Below, piece by piece: positions 37,172-45,889 of a stretch of 56,260 bases of DNA (the stretch's first letter is position 1; each line of letters begins with the position of its first letter). This stretch comes from Veillonella sp. VA139 (GTDB taxonomy: Bacteria > Bacillota > Negativicutes > Veillonellales > Veillonellaceae), in NCBI RefSeq assembly GCF_003992005.1, contig NZ_RQVL01000014.1:1-56260 (forward strand), in the 5' to 3' direction. Under the pieces are notes generated by a model. That model saw nothing but the letters and a program-made list of their open reading frames with translations. It made no database searches and was not told the origin of the DNA. Position numbers and translations under genes: made by a program.

Positions 37172-38401
37172 TTACTTCACAATATGGCATCCCCAGCCAC
37201 TATATTCTCCGTCAAACTCTTCGGCTAGATCCATAAGATACCAGACAATTTCATCGATATTTTCAAAAGCATCTTCCCTACCAATGACAAGTACATATGG
37301 ATATTCCTTATCTATATCCTCATTATCGGTCTGATTTTCTGATGAAAGTTTTATAAAACCGTCTTCCATCACTTTCGCTAAAAAGGCTTCTCCATTTTCT
37401 TCTGTTTTAAAGAGTAAGCAATGTTCAAGCACTCTCGGCACCATACTATCACCATCACTTTTAATATCCTCAATGAGCCTCATATTCATAATACTTTGGT
37501 ATTCATATCTGTCAGGATACAGTCCCTGAAAATACAGTTCCCAGTCAGGATCATCTACTATTGCCAATGTATAGGCATAGTCAGGGAAGTTTTCTGACAT
37601 CATCTCAGAAATTTCATCGCCGTACCCCAACTCATTCTTAGCATACGCAAAAATATGTGCTCGTTCATCGCATTTCACAACGCCTACTAACATATCTCCA
37701 TGTTGTTTAACAATCTCTTCTACAGCGTCTTCTATATAATATACATATTCCCCTTCTTCTCTTGTAGGAAACCCGCTGTCATTAGCATTCTTATATAATA
37801 TTTGTAAATGTAATCTGTTAGGGTAGTTTGCAGTATATTCAAAATCCCTAAAAGCTAAATTGGTTCGAATCACAGCCGGCAAGTCATAAGCAAATGAATC
37901 GCATAGATAAACGCCCCAGTCTTCCTCAATTTCAGCAGTTTCTTGATCGATCACTTTCTCCGTAGCCACATTTGCTCTTTTTTCTATTTCTTCTTGACAC
38001 TCTTTTACTACTTCCAATGCATCCTTATCCTCAGGATCCAACTCCGCCCAACGCAAGGCATAAGGAATCGCTTTTTCTTCCTCTTGAGTTAAATATTGAT
38101 AGGCATATGCCATACGCATATTCCATTCAGCTTTATCTTTCCCCTCTTCTCTAACTGAATTTAAAATATCTATCGATTTTAATAAAAATTTATCGCCAAT
38201 AAAACTAGGTGTTCCTTGATCATCATTGCCGACAATCGCAAAGTTTTGATACGCACGAGCAAGCTGATACCATACTTGGTAATCCCGTTCTTCCATAGGG
38301 ATGCTTTCCAATGCTGTCATACATTCCGTATATGTATCTTCATCTGTAAGCTTTTCTATATACGCAAAAAATTCTTCGCGATTTTTTGAATTCCATTTCA
38401 T
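37172..38401 (-). CDS. TPR-DUF695-RraB multidomain protein, copy A
   Basis: 409-aa acidic cytoplasmic protein. Residues 1-155 form TPR-like helices (YQVWYQLARAYQNF, AEWNMRMAYAYQYL, IPYALRWAELDPEDKDAL), residues about 170-290 resemble DUF695 (WGVYLCDSFAYDLPAVIRTNLA), and the last 100 resemble RraB (RVLEHCLLFKTEENGEAFLAKVMEDGF, WYLMDLAEEFDGEYSGW). Similar proteins occur among immunity genes of polymorphic toxins in other bacteria. A near-identical copy lies at 39481-40719. It ends the unit DMP19-Imm17-this gene. Domain names are from memory; function is inferred. Confidence 0.75.
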   Translation of the reverse strand: MKWNSKNREEFFAYIEKLTDEDTYTECMTALESIPMEERDYQVWYQLARAYQNFAIVGNDDQGTPSFIGDKFLLKSIDILNSVREEGKDKAEWNMRMAYAYQYLTQEEEKAIPYALRWAELDPEDKDALEVVKECQEEIEKRANVATEKVIDQETAEIEEDWGVYLCDSFAYDLPAVIRTNLAFRDFEYTANYPNRLHLQILYKNANDSGFPTREEGEYVYYIEDAVEEIVKQHGDMLVGVVKCDERAHIFAYAKNELGYGDEISEMMSENFPDYAYTLAIVDDPDWELYFQGLYPDRYEYQSIMNMRLIEDIKSDGDSMVPRVLEHCLLFKTEENGEAFLAKVMEDGFIKLSSENQTDNEDIDKEYPYVLVIGREDAFENIDEIVWYLMDLAEEFDGEYSGWGCHIVK

Positions 38402-38420
38402 GTTACATTACCTCCACTTT

Positions 38421-38666
38421 TTATCGTTTATCTAACATTAAAAACACAACACCACAAATGACAAGTAACAGTCCACATATTCCTATAAAAACTCTATATC
38501 CTTTCTCACCCCACACTTCAAAAATAAATGCGTGCCTTGCTTTATCTCCGACTGTAGCTTGATACACCCATTTCCAATCTCGTATAGCACCAATTAAAAA
38601 TAGTAGTCCACCTGCTATCAAGACATACTGGTAATGTGCCTTTAACCATTCAAATACTCCATCCAT
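38421..38666 (-). CDS. Imm17-like small membrane immunity protein
   Basis: 81-aa protein with two hydrophobic helices (YVLIAGGLLFLIGAI, residues 14-28, and VFIGICGLLLVICGVVFLML, residues 59-78) joined by DWKWVYQ and a basic loop. This is the layout of the Imm17 family, membrane immunity proteins in polymorphic-toxin loci. It sits 19 bases before the TPR-DUF695-RraB gene. In the second copy of the unit only the first seven codons survive (40818-40838). Confidence 0.65.
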   Translation of the reverse strand: MDGVFEWLKAHYQYVLIAGGLLFLIGAIRDWKWVYQATVGDKARHAFIFEVWGEKGYRVFIGICGLLLVICGVVFLMLDKR

Positions 38667-38783
38667 ATCGTTTATCCACTTCCTCTATCAAGCATTTCTC
38701 TCATTATTTCTCTTTTTCACACGCTAAAGATTCTTCACTCAAGCACCATTCTCTCAACTTTTTAGAAGATTACTTTTTCTTTT

Positions 38784-39335
38784 TTACCGCCGATTGTAAA
38801 AGCTCTCGTATTCTCCTTCAAATACAAACTTTTCTGGGTGAGATTTGATGTAGTTTAGTTCGTTTTCTTCACCTGTATAATCGTAAATGAAATCATCGGC
38901 TTCATCTAAAATATTAAAAAATTCCTCTCCGTATTTTTCTTCCAATATTTCTAGCATATGGTATCTTTCTTCTCTACCAAACGGTATTGTCCCACCACAA
39001 TAGTCTACAACTTTTTGAAAATTGCCTGCATATTCGTTCATTCCAAAATGTTTGAAACCTTTTATTGCATCTTCCCAAACTATCCCTGTAGGATTATATA
39101 AAAACTGATGATGACCTCCATTATTTACTTCTACAAAATACCAAGTAATGGCTAATAAATATCTTTGCTCTAAAGTGAAAGTCTGCGCTGATTGAATATA
39201 CTCATCATATCCATCATAAATATTAATTGTTTCCCACATTGGATCAACAACATCATAATAAGAGTTTTCATCTAAACTTTTAATATTTTCTATGGTAATC
39301 TTTGCGTATGTTAATTTCTTTTCTGTTTCACCCAT
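38784..39335 (-). CDS. DMP19 (DUF4375) family protein, copy A
   Basis: 183 aa from the ATG at 39335, which has GAGGAG upstream. The DMP19 core is clear: FTLEQRYLLAITWYFVEVNNGGHHQF and GIVWEDAIKGFKHFGM, then the acidic tail ILDEADDFIYDY. DMP19-type proteins are DNA mimics in Neisseria (binding a transcription factor), and the domain recurs in immunity clusters. The frame is open a further 40 codons to a GTG without ribosome site; that prefix is also present, but interrupted by TAA, in copy B, so it is probably leftover sequence. Confidence 0.75.
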   Translation of the reverse strand: MGETEKKLTYAKITIENIKSLDENSYYDVVDPMWETINIYDGYDEYIQSAQTFTLEQRYLLAITWYFVEVNNGGHHQFLYNPTGIVWEDAIKGFKHFGMNEYAGNFQKVVDYCGGTIPFGREERYHMLEILEEKYGEEFFNILDEADDFIYDYTGEENELNYIKSHPEKFVFEGEYESFYNRR

Positions 39336-39480
39336 TTCAGTTGTCTCCTCTATATTTTTATTTTCTAGATTGATATATTCAAAATATTTTTCTGTTAAAG
39401 TAGAATATTTCTCCTTTGTTTTTACCGGGATTTCCTCAAAATCACTAAAATCCACTTGAGCAAGCTTGGGCTATTTCACG

Positions 39481-40719
39481 CTACTTTACAATATGGCATG
39501 CCCAACCATCATATTCCCCGTCAAACTCTTCTGCTAGATCCATAAGATACCAGACAATTCCATCGATATTTTCAAAATCATCTTCTCTGCCTATGACAAG
39601 TTCATATGGATATTCTTCATCTATATCTTCATTGTTGCTCATGTTTTCTGATGAAAGTTTGTTAAAACCGTCTTCCATCACTTTGGCTAAAAAGGCTTCC
39701 CCATTTTTTTCTGTTGTAAAGCACAGGCAATGTTCAAGTACTCTCGGCACCATACTATCACCATGACTTTCAATATTCTCAATGAGCCGCATATTCATAA
39801 TACTTTGATATTCATATCTGTCAGGATACAGTGCATGAAAATACATGACCCAGTCCTTATCTTCAAATACTGCCAATGTATACGCATAATCAGGGAAGTT
39901 TTCTGACATCATCTCAGAAATTTCATCGTAGTACCCCAACTCATTCTTAACATACGCAAAAATATGTGCCCGTTCATCGCATTTCACAATGCCTGCTAAC
40001 ATGTCTCCATGTTGTTCAATAATCTCTACTACAGCGTCTTCTACAGGATATACATATTCTCCTTCTTCTCTTGTAGGAAAACCGTTGTCATCAGCATTCT
40101 TATATAATATTTGTAAATGTAATCTTTTTGGGTAGTTTACAGTACATTCAAAATCCCTAAGAGCTAAATTGGTTCTAATCACAGCCGGTAAGTCGTAAGC
40201 AAATGCATTGCATAGATAAATGCACCAGTCTTCGTCAATTTGGGCCATTTCTTGATCGATTGTTGTTTCAGTAGCCGCATTTGCTCTGTACTCTCTTTTT
40301 TCTATTTCTTCTTTACACTCTTTTACTACTTCCAATGCATTCTCATCCTCAGGATTTAACTCCGCCCAACGCAAGGCATAAGGAATCGCTTTTTCTTCCT
40401 CATGAGTCAAATATTGATAGGCATACGCCATACGCATATTCCATTCAGCCTTATCTTTCCCCTCTTCTCTAACCGAATTCAAAATATCTATAGATTTTAA
40501 TAAAAATTTATCGCCAATAAAACTAGGTGTTCCTTTATCATCATTGCCGACAATCACAAAGTTTTGATAGGCACGAGCAAGCTGATACCATACTTCATAA
40601 TCCCGTTCTTCCATAGGGATGCTTTCCAACGCTGTGATACATTCTGTATATTTATCTTCATCTCTAAGCTTTTCTATATACGCCAAAAATTCTTTCCTGT
40701 TTTCTTTTTGATATTTCAT
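39481..40719 (-). CDS. TPR-DUF695-RraB multidomain protein, copy B
   Basis: 412-aa paralogue of the 37172-38401 gene, nearly identical along most of the TPR and DUF695 parts and differing mainly around residues 140-165 (an insert of REYRA) and in scattered C-terminal positions. Start has AAGGAG. Same gene order as copy A, so both arose by tandem duplication of a roughly 2.2-kb unit. Both copies are intact, suggesting both are used or that duplication is recent. Confidence 0.75.
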   Translation of the reverse strand: MKYQKENRKEFLAYIEKLRDEDKYTECITALESIPMEERDYEVWYQLARAYQNFVIVGNDDKGTPSFIGDKFLLKSIDILNSVREEGKDKAEWNMRMAYAYQYLTHEEEKAIPYALRWAELNPEDENALEVVKECKEEIEKREYRANAATETTIDQEMAQIDEDWCIYLCNAFAYDLPAVIRTNLALRDFECTVNYPKRLHLQILYKNADDNGFPTREEGEYVYPVEDAVVEIIEQHGDMLAGIVKCDERAHIFAYVKNELGYYDEISEMMSENFPDYAYTLAVFEDKDWVMYFHALYPDRYEYQSIMNMRLIENIESHGDSMVPRVLEHCLCFTTEKNGEAFLAKVMEDGFNKLSSENMSNNEDIDEEYPYELVIGREDDFENIDGIVWYLMDLAEEFDGEYDGWACHIVK

Positions 40720-40817
40720 AATTTACTCCTTATTTATCCTATTTTTACCAATTTCCTCAGTTTTCAAAAATATATTTTAACTCGTTAAAAATTAAAACTT
40801 ATTTTTCTATTTCAATA

Positions 40818-40838
40818 CCATTCAAATACTCCATCCAT
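40818..40838 (-). pseudogene. Residual 5' end of a deleted Imm17 gene
   Basis: Seven codons (MDGVFEW) and about 40 upstream bases match the start of the Imm17 gene at 38666, then the sequence diverges, reaching TGA one codon later. The rest of the gene is missing between the two flanking genes of copy B. Confidence 0.6.
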
Positions 40839-40871
40839 ATCGTTTATCTACTTCCTCTATCAGGCATTTCT

Positions 40872-41408
40872 CTAATGAAATCTCTCGTATTCTCCTTCAA
40901 ATACAAACTTTTCAGGGTGAGATTTGATGTAGTTTAGTTCGTTTTCTTCACCGTCATAATCGTAAATGAAAACATCGGCTTCATCTAAAATCTTAAAAAA
41001 TTCCTCTCCGTATTTTTCTTCCAATATTTCTAGCATATCCCATCGTTCTTCTCTAGCAAAGGAAATTCTTCCACCACAATAATCAATTACTTTTTGGAAA
41101 TTAGCTGCAAACTCTGGCATTTCAAAATGTTTAAAACCATTTAACACATCTTCCCAAACAATTCCTGTAGAATTGTTAAAAAATTGATGATGCCCCCCGT
41201 TAATTACTTCCCCAAAATACCAATGAATAGCACATAAATATCTTTGTTCCAAAGTAAATCTCTCTGAAGTTTTTAAATATTTATCATATCCTTCATAACC
41301 GTTAATCATATTAAACATGGGATCACAGATATCCCAAGACTCCTCAATATTTTGAATGTCCTCTATGGCAATCTTTGTGTATTTTAATTTCGTTTGTGTT
41401 TCACCCAT
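40872..41408 (-). CDS. DMP19 (DUF4375) family protein, copy B
   Basis: 178-aa paralogue of the 38784 gene with the same core: FTLEQRYLCAIHWYFGEVINGGHHQF, GIVWEDVLNGFKHFEM and ILDEADVFIYDY. Ribosome site GAGGAG before the ATG. Divergence from copy A is larger in the N-terminal 60 residues (SWDICDPMFNMINGYEG) than in the C terminus, where the last 40 residues are almost the same. Such uneven divergence suits selection on a toxin-contact surface or recombination between cassettes. Confidence 0.75.
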   Translation of the reverse strand: MGETQTKLKYTKIAIEDIQNIEESWDICDPMFNMINGYEGYDKYLKTSERFTLEQRYLCAIHWYFGEVINGGHHQFFNNSTGIVWEDVLNGFKHFEMPEFAANFQKVIDYCGGRISFAREERWDMLEILEEKYGEEFFKILDEADVFIYDYDGEENELNYIKSHPEKFVFEGEYERFH

Positions 41409-41511
41409 TTCATTTGTCTCCTCTATATTTTCATTTTCTTAATTGATGTATTCAAAATATTTTTCTGTTAAAATAGGAGGCTTCATATTTTATGTCTCGT
41501 AATTGATAAAC

Positions 41512-42147
41512 TTATGCAAGTTCTAACTCACAGATAACTCTTTTGGTATCTAGTTCGTCTATAGCAGTAATTTTTATATAATCAAATCCATTGTTCTTCA
41601 CTTCTTCAAAAGAAATTTTTTCTCCGTTAATAGTTTCTGTGAAGTCATCTTCATCAAATTCAAAATCTTCTTTCTCTTCATCAAAATCAATGTTATAGGC
41701 AAAATCTATTTCAATGTTAGAGTTTGGAATTTCTAATTTAGAGAGTGAACGTTTTTTGATATCTTCTAAATGTATCTCATCACAGAACATAGGGTTGTAT
41801 CCATATTTAGCTCCATCATAGAGTAAAATTTCTTTTCCTGTATGTATACATTTTGCTACTATCATACAAGGATTGCTAATCTCATTTTTTTCATCATACA
41901 TACCACAAATCATATGTTCTTCAAAAAGTGAACCAAAAAAATGAATTTCATACAGTTCATTGGTATCTCCACTTTCTAAGTTGTTGCAAATACTAATACT
42001 TGTAAATGTATCATCTATATGTTTTATATTGTAATTTTCTTCTTTAATATAACTTGGTACTCTCACTTTGTTTGCTCTCTTAATTATTATATCGTTATTA
42101 AATACGTCATCATTTCTACAGGATATTTTAAATGTCCAGGGCCTCAT
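41512..42147 (-). CDS. Hypothetical immunity-like protein
   Basis: 211-aa soluble, very acidic protein (a run rich in Asp/Glu around residues 155-175, DEEKEDFEFDEDDF). No signal peptide, membrane helix or recognised domain. AT-rich. Only a weak ribosome site (GGGA). The company of DMP19, Imm17 and other immunity families suggests an immunity role, by context only. Confidence 0.5.
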   Translation of the reverse strand: MRPWTFKISCRNDDVFNNDIIIKRANKVRVPSYIKEENYNIKHIDDTFTSISICNNLESGDTNELYEIHFFGSLFEEHMICGMYDEKNEISNPCMIVAKCIHTGKEILLYDGAKYGYNPMFCDEIHLEDIKKRSLSKLEIPNSNIEIDFAYNIDFDEEKEDFEFDEDDFTETINGEKISFEEVKNNGFDYIKITAIDELDTKRVICELELA

Positions 42148-42421
42148 ATGTTTCCCGAACTAACCTTATGACTAAATCGTATATCTACCATAACTAATTG
42201 TCAAGCAATATTCGCTACTGTATCCTTATTATAAATGATACATTCGTTATAGTTATGGCATACCTTTTTGGTTATTCTGCTCCATTATGAGTACGCTACT
42301 ACTAGCTTTTTCTTAACTGTATTTAAATATCATATGTAACCACTATCCCATAACAGTTAATTCACTCATTATACATTATTGCAATACATTGAAGATTATA
42401 ATATTTTAAATTTTTAACATA
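42148..42421. other. AT-rich intergenic region
   Basis: Divergent gap between the island's minus-strand genes and the first toxin-antitoxin locus. Apart from AT-rich promoter-like boxes I see no gene, repeat or strong hairpin in it. Confidence 0.4.
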
Positions 42422-42450
42422 TTGACGATTTATCCTGTCAATCATATAAT
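42422..42450 (+). promoter_or_regulatory. Promoter of toxin-antitoxin locus 1
   Basis: TTGACG (42422-42427), 17 bases, TATAAT (42445-42450). The second, broken locus has the same boxes at 47486-47515 and the same leader further on (TATCAACTGATTTCAAATAC). Confidence 0.7.
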
Positions 42451-42533
42451 TAAATTAACAAATGTACGGATTCCCATTCTTATCAACTGATTTCAAATAC
42501 AATTAAGTATAAAAAATATTAGGAGGTGTTAAT

Positions 42534-42710
42534 ATGGCCACTTCAAGTATCACTCACAACTTCGTTGTATCTACCCCAGATAGTGTAGAACGTTTTGTTA
42601 CGGCATTAGATAAAGCTGAACAGGATCGTATACCAAACCAAATACTTCCCGGACGACAATTAACTGATTCTAAAGAAATCTTAGCTTTAATGTCAAAGAG
42701 GAGAAAGTAA
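42534..42710 (+). CDS. Small antitoxin-like protein, copy 1
   Basis: 58-aa protein encoded one base upstream of the GNAT-like gene, with a perfect AGGAGG site. Sequence: a Ser/Thr N terminus, then DSVERFVTALDKAEQDR (amphipathic helix), a proline/glycine turn, and LTDSKEILALMSKR (second helix). Basic C terminus. Size, tight coupling and position before an acetyltransferase-like toxin fit a type II antitoxin. A 58-aa copy, differing at only about ten positions, lies at 47598-47774. I recognise no named family. Confidence 0.7.
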   Translation: MATSSITHNFVVSTPDSVERFVTALDKAEQDRIPNQILPGRQLTDSKEILALMSKRRK

Positions 42711-42711
42711 T

Positions 42712-43320
42712 ATGTCTGATAAATATTTTAGTATCAACATCCGTGTATACTTAGATAAGAAAACCCCGACATATATCGGAGAGGAAAATCTTTATGACTT
42801 ACTCTCCGATTTTTCTTGCCCTAAAAATCCCGATGTAGAACACTTTTTATTACATAATGCCATTGAGTTTACAAAAAAGGATCAATCCATCACTTATCTT
42901 GTATTTGATTCAGAAGATGCTTCATTAGTTGGATATTATTCCATCGCTATTAAACCACTTTCCATTCAAGCTGAAAACATTAGCAAAAGAACAGCACATA
43001 AACTATCTCGTGTCAGCATTCTTGATAAATCTATACAATCTTATACAACAGCAGCATATCTGATTGCACAATTAGGGAAGAATTATGCTCTTCCTAAAGA
43101 AAAACAAATCCCTGGAAATATTCTTTTAGGTTTCGCCCTTGAAAGTATATCAAAACTAAAATATTCTGTAGGCGGTGTTATGGAATTTCTTGAATGTGAA
43201 GACAATGAATTTCTTCTAAACTTCTATATGCAAAATCATTTCAAACCATTTAATACTCGTGTTACAAACTCCTATAATAACAAGCCCCATACACTACATC
43301 AACTTTTAAAATTTATATAA
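42712..43320 (+). CDS. GNAT-like acetyltransferase, probable toxin of a TA pair
   Basis: 202 aa. A GNAT-type fold is suggested by the strand ITYLVFDSEDASLVGYYSIAI, the acceptor-side segment YLIAQLGKNYAL, and the C-terminal NFYMQNHFKPFNTR, equivalent to the usual FYEKxGF motif. It begins two bases after the 58-aa gene, inside its translational reach. GNAT toxins paired with small antitoxins acetylate charged tRNAs in known systems; that activity is not proven here. The gene is intact, while the second locus keeps only its last 40 codons. A 12-bp terminator follows at 43329-43380. Confidence 0.7.
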   Translation: MSDKYFSINIRVYLDKKTPTYIGEENLYDLLSDFSCPKNPDVEHFLLHNAIEFTKKDQSITYLVFDSEDASLVGYYSIAIKPLSIQAENISKRTAHKLSRVSILDKSIQSYTTAAYLIAQLGKNYALPKEKQIPGNILLGFALESISKLKYSVGGVMEFLECEDNEFLLNFYMQNHFKPFNTRVTNSYNNKPHTLHQLLKFI

Positions 43321-43328
43321 TTTGCAAT

Positions 43329-43380
43329 AAAAAGCGACAGAGCCCTGATATACAATATGTAAATCAGTCTGTCGCTTTTT
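43329..43380 (+). terminator. Terminator of TA locus 1
   Basis: AAAAAGCGACAG (43329-43340) pairs with CTGTCGCTTTTT (43369-43380). The same hairpin follows the broken locus near 47903-47954. Confidence 0.85.
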
Positions 43381-43400
43381 CTATTTCTTCAAACACAGCG
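43359..43400 (-). pseudogene. Short relic of a RelB-like C terminus
   Basis: On the minus strand, overlapping the terminator, the codons VFEEIEKATD-stop match the last residues VFEELEKATD of the truncated RelB-like gene at 47939. Upstream the similarity is lost. So the arrangement GNAT locus facing a RelB gene probably existed at both places. Confidence 0.45.
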
Positions 43401-43511
43401 CCTGCTAGGGTAATCAAAACTGCTATTGCTCCCCAAGACATATGCAACTTTTTTATAACTTATTCATTTATCATAATTGTTGCAGCACCAACTTCAAATT
43501 TTTACAACATT

Positions 43512-44624
43512 TCATTTAAATTTATGTCTCACACAGTCTACCATGAAGCAAGAAAACTCTGGATACAACTTAAGCCTCACTTTTGGTTTGAAAGTTAGAG
43601 ATTTTACACGAGAAATCATTTCTTCATATTCTCTTTTATCTTTTTCCAATTCCTCAATATATTTCTTCTTATCTTCCTCGCTCACATAGTCATCATCAAC
43701 TATAGCTTCTTTAATAGCATCCATTAAATAGAGTCTATTTTTTTCTTCAAGGACAAAAAACTTTGCTTTTTCATCCTTTAGCCATAAAGCATAATAATAG
43801 TGTTCCCAGTCAGCTAAATAGTATTGACAAATAACTTCATCGCTATAGTAATGTAAGAATTTGTCGAATTCTTCAAGTACATAATAGGCATCAAAAATTT
43901 GCTCCGCAGAAATATCATCTGTTTTCAAATTGTAATTTTCATCTTCTCCTGACTTTACTCTTTCTAGCCGAGATATTGCTTTATCTTTATTACCAAGATA
44001 TACTTCGCAATATGCAATGCTAAGCAATAGACTCATTCTATCAGGATATTTTTTCAATAGTTCTAAAAATATTTCTTTAGCTTTCTCATATTCTTTGAGT
44101 TCATATAAAGAGACTGCATGATTGAAGGAATATTCGTAACTATCATCAATATTTTTAGCTTTTTCAAAATATTTTTGACTCAATATAAGCCATTCTTTAT
44201 CTTCATTAGATTGGTACATACTAAAGTAATAAAGCCCCAACCCTGTATATGTTTCAATAAAAGGAGAATCTAAATCCTTTGCTTTTAGTAAATACTCTAA
44301 TGTTTCTTCAGTATAATCATGGTTACATGCAATATTGGTGTAAACTCTTGCTTTTTGAGCATTATCCAAATAAATTTCAAATTTATCAAGAAAAGAATTT
44401 AAATATCTTATATACTCACCGCGTCTAAGCTCTAACTTTAAAGAAGCAAGCGTACATACTATATCAATATCTGAAGGATATTCTTTTTGTTTGGATAACA
44501 AGTAGCTTTCCATTTTTTTAAGGTATTCTGTTGATCTTTCATAGTCCTTTAAAAATGTCACTTTATATCTATCCTCATATTCTTTTTTCTGCTTGTCCCA
44601 ATATGCCTTTATTTCATTTATCAA
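43512..44624 (-). CDS. Tetratricopeptide-repeat protein
   Basis: 370-aa soluble protein made of TPR-like helix pairs: KARVYTNIACNHDYTEETLEYLLKAKDL, TYTGLGLYYFSM, YSFNHAVSLYELKEYEKAKEIFLELLKKYP, SLLLSIAYCEVYLGNKDKAISRLERV (each in outline). Lys/Glu-rich N and C termini. No catalytic domain visible. It lies among immunity-type genes and resembles the TPR half of the duplicated proteins at 37 and 39 kb only in general repeat style. Function unknown. Confidence 0.65.
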   Translation of the reverse strand: MINEIKAYWDKQKKEYEDRYKVTFLKDYERSTEYLKKMESYLLSKQKEYPSDIDIVCTLASLKLELRRGEYIRYLNSFLDKFEIYLDNAQKARVYTNIACNHDYTEETLEYLLKAKDLDSPFIETYTGLGLYYFSMYQSNEDKEWLILSQKYFEKAKNIDDSYEYSFNHAVSLYELKEYEKAKEIFLELLKKYPDRMSLLLSIAYCEVYLGNKDKAISRLERVKSGEDENYNLKTDDISAEQIFDAYYVLEEFDKFLHYYSDEVICQYYLADWEHYYYALWLKDEKAKFFVLEEKNRLYLMDAIKEAIVDDDYVSEEDKKKYIEELEKDKREYEEMISRVKSLTFKPKVRLKLYPEFSCFMVDCVRHKFK

Positions 44625-44753
44625 AATCTGTATTCCTCATTAGTTAAAATTTAACAAACACTATTTCCACTTTTTATCCTTTCCTACAGCTTCGAATTTA
44701 CGTATCCACATATATTTATATTTTCTACTATTACAATACTATCCAATTATTAC

Positions 44754-45092
44754 TTATTCATCTTTCTTATAGTAGCTGGGATAAAGAGGGTGTTCAAATA
44801 AACCATCATCAATCATTTTTTCAATCTTCGCCGGCAAATCAACTTTATATACTTTGTTATAAATAGCTGTGCTTAAACATTCAAATCCGCCTCCCGAAGA
44901 AGCATCACCTAAAAAATTTTGAATTGATTCTATATCGGGATAATGATCAGGATTATGTAGATAACGCATATATTCCTCTAAAACTCGTCTAATGTATAGA
45001 AAGTCTTTCAGGTTTATTGTTATTTTTTCCTTATCAGAAATAGCATCTAATCCATATTCAACGATATCTTTTATACTTGTATATTTCATCAT
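44754..45092 (-). CDS. Small hypothetical protein, immunity-like
   Basis: 112 aa from the ATG at 45092; a TTG four codons upstream is closer to the only GAGAGG site, so the exact start is uncertain. Helical, acidic, ending PLYPSYYKKDE, with the segment FLGDASSGGGFECLSTAIYN in the middle. No family recognised. Part of the minus-strand run of small island genes. Confidence 0.5.
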   Translation of the reverse strand: MMKYTSIKDIVEYGLDAISDKEKITINLKDFLYIRRVLEEYMRYLHNPDHYPDIESIQNFLGDASSGGGFECLSTAIYNKVYKVDLPAKIEKMIDDGLFEHPLYPSYYKKDE

Positions 45093-45156
45093 CTTTAAAT
45101 TCAATACCTCTCATCATGTGTATACTCTTTATAATCTTCTAGTATTCCTCAATGAA

Positions 45157-45831
45157 TTATCTATATCCAAAAATAATAAAACACTTTTCAATATCATCAT
45201 ATTCATAAGGAATACTAAATTTATTAAGCATACGCTCTATTTCTGATTTTTTATCAGTAACACATGTCTTTGGCTCAATTAAACGCCCTTGACCAATAAC
45301 TTTCTCAAATTTACTTTTAATTTTAAACCATTCAACAATTCTCATATTCATATGAAAAAAATGTTCATCAGCATCAATCGTCCAATATATGCTAGGCTCT
45401 TCTTCATCAAAAAACGTCTTATATTGTATCGGGATGTCTCTCATGTTCTCCATGATGGAATCTATCAGTTCTTTCCATTTTGTATTGTTCATAAAAGAGG
45501 TTAGATTTCTTTCTTCAAGAACCTGCTTAATTTTTTCTTTTTCAGTTTTTTTGTTGTTATATTTCCCATTTTCAATTTCGTCTATAATGTGTTGCATAAC
45601 AGATAACGCTCTATTATCTAGTTTTTTATAAACATAAGATGGCGATATACATTGTTTATCTCTTTGTACATAATACCACCCGTAATGCACCCAACCAGTA
45701 ACAATAAAATGGAAATCTCCCTCCCAACTTATATCGAAATAAATTCTATCGTCATCATTAGAACTACTTATTTTGATAACTCCACTTCTCGGATTTAGTT
45801 TTTCACATAAAATATTATGTATTGATTGCAT
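45157..45831 (-). CDS. Hypothetical protein with DUF6678-like C-terminal region
   Basis: 224 aa, two parts. Residues 1-85: a beta-rich region (YFDISWEGDFHFIVTGWVHYGWYYV). Residues 110-185: FMNNTKWKELIDSIMENM, a strand region with SIYWTIDADEHFFH, and IVEWFKIK, which resembles DUF6678, a family seen in immunity clusters. The join suggests an immunity fusion. Identification by motif memory only. Confidence 0.5.
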   Translation of the reverse strand: MQSIHNILCEKLNPRSGVIKISSSNDDDRIYFDISWEGDFHFIVTGWVHYGWYYVQRDKQCISPSYVYKKLDNRALSVMQHIIDEIENGKYNNKKTEKEKIKQVLEERNLTSFMNNTKWKELIDSIMENMRDIPIQYKTFFDEEEPSIYWTIDADEHFFHMNMRIVEWFKIKSKFEKVIGQGRLIEPKTCVTDKKSEIERMLNKFSIPYEYDDIEKCFIIFGYR

Positions 45832-45889
45832 CTATCACTATTTCTCCTTACAACTTTAAATTTACCTGTCTATTTCTAATACAAACATT

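Noticed and set aside
43362-43431. Type I toxin candidate MSWGAIAVLITLAGAVFEEIEKATD
   Set aside because: Hydrophobic and short like a type I toxin, but no ribosome site precedes it and its tail is a RelB relic.
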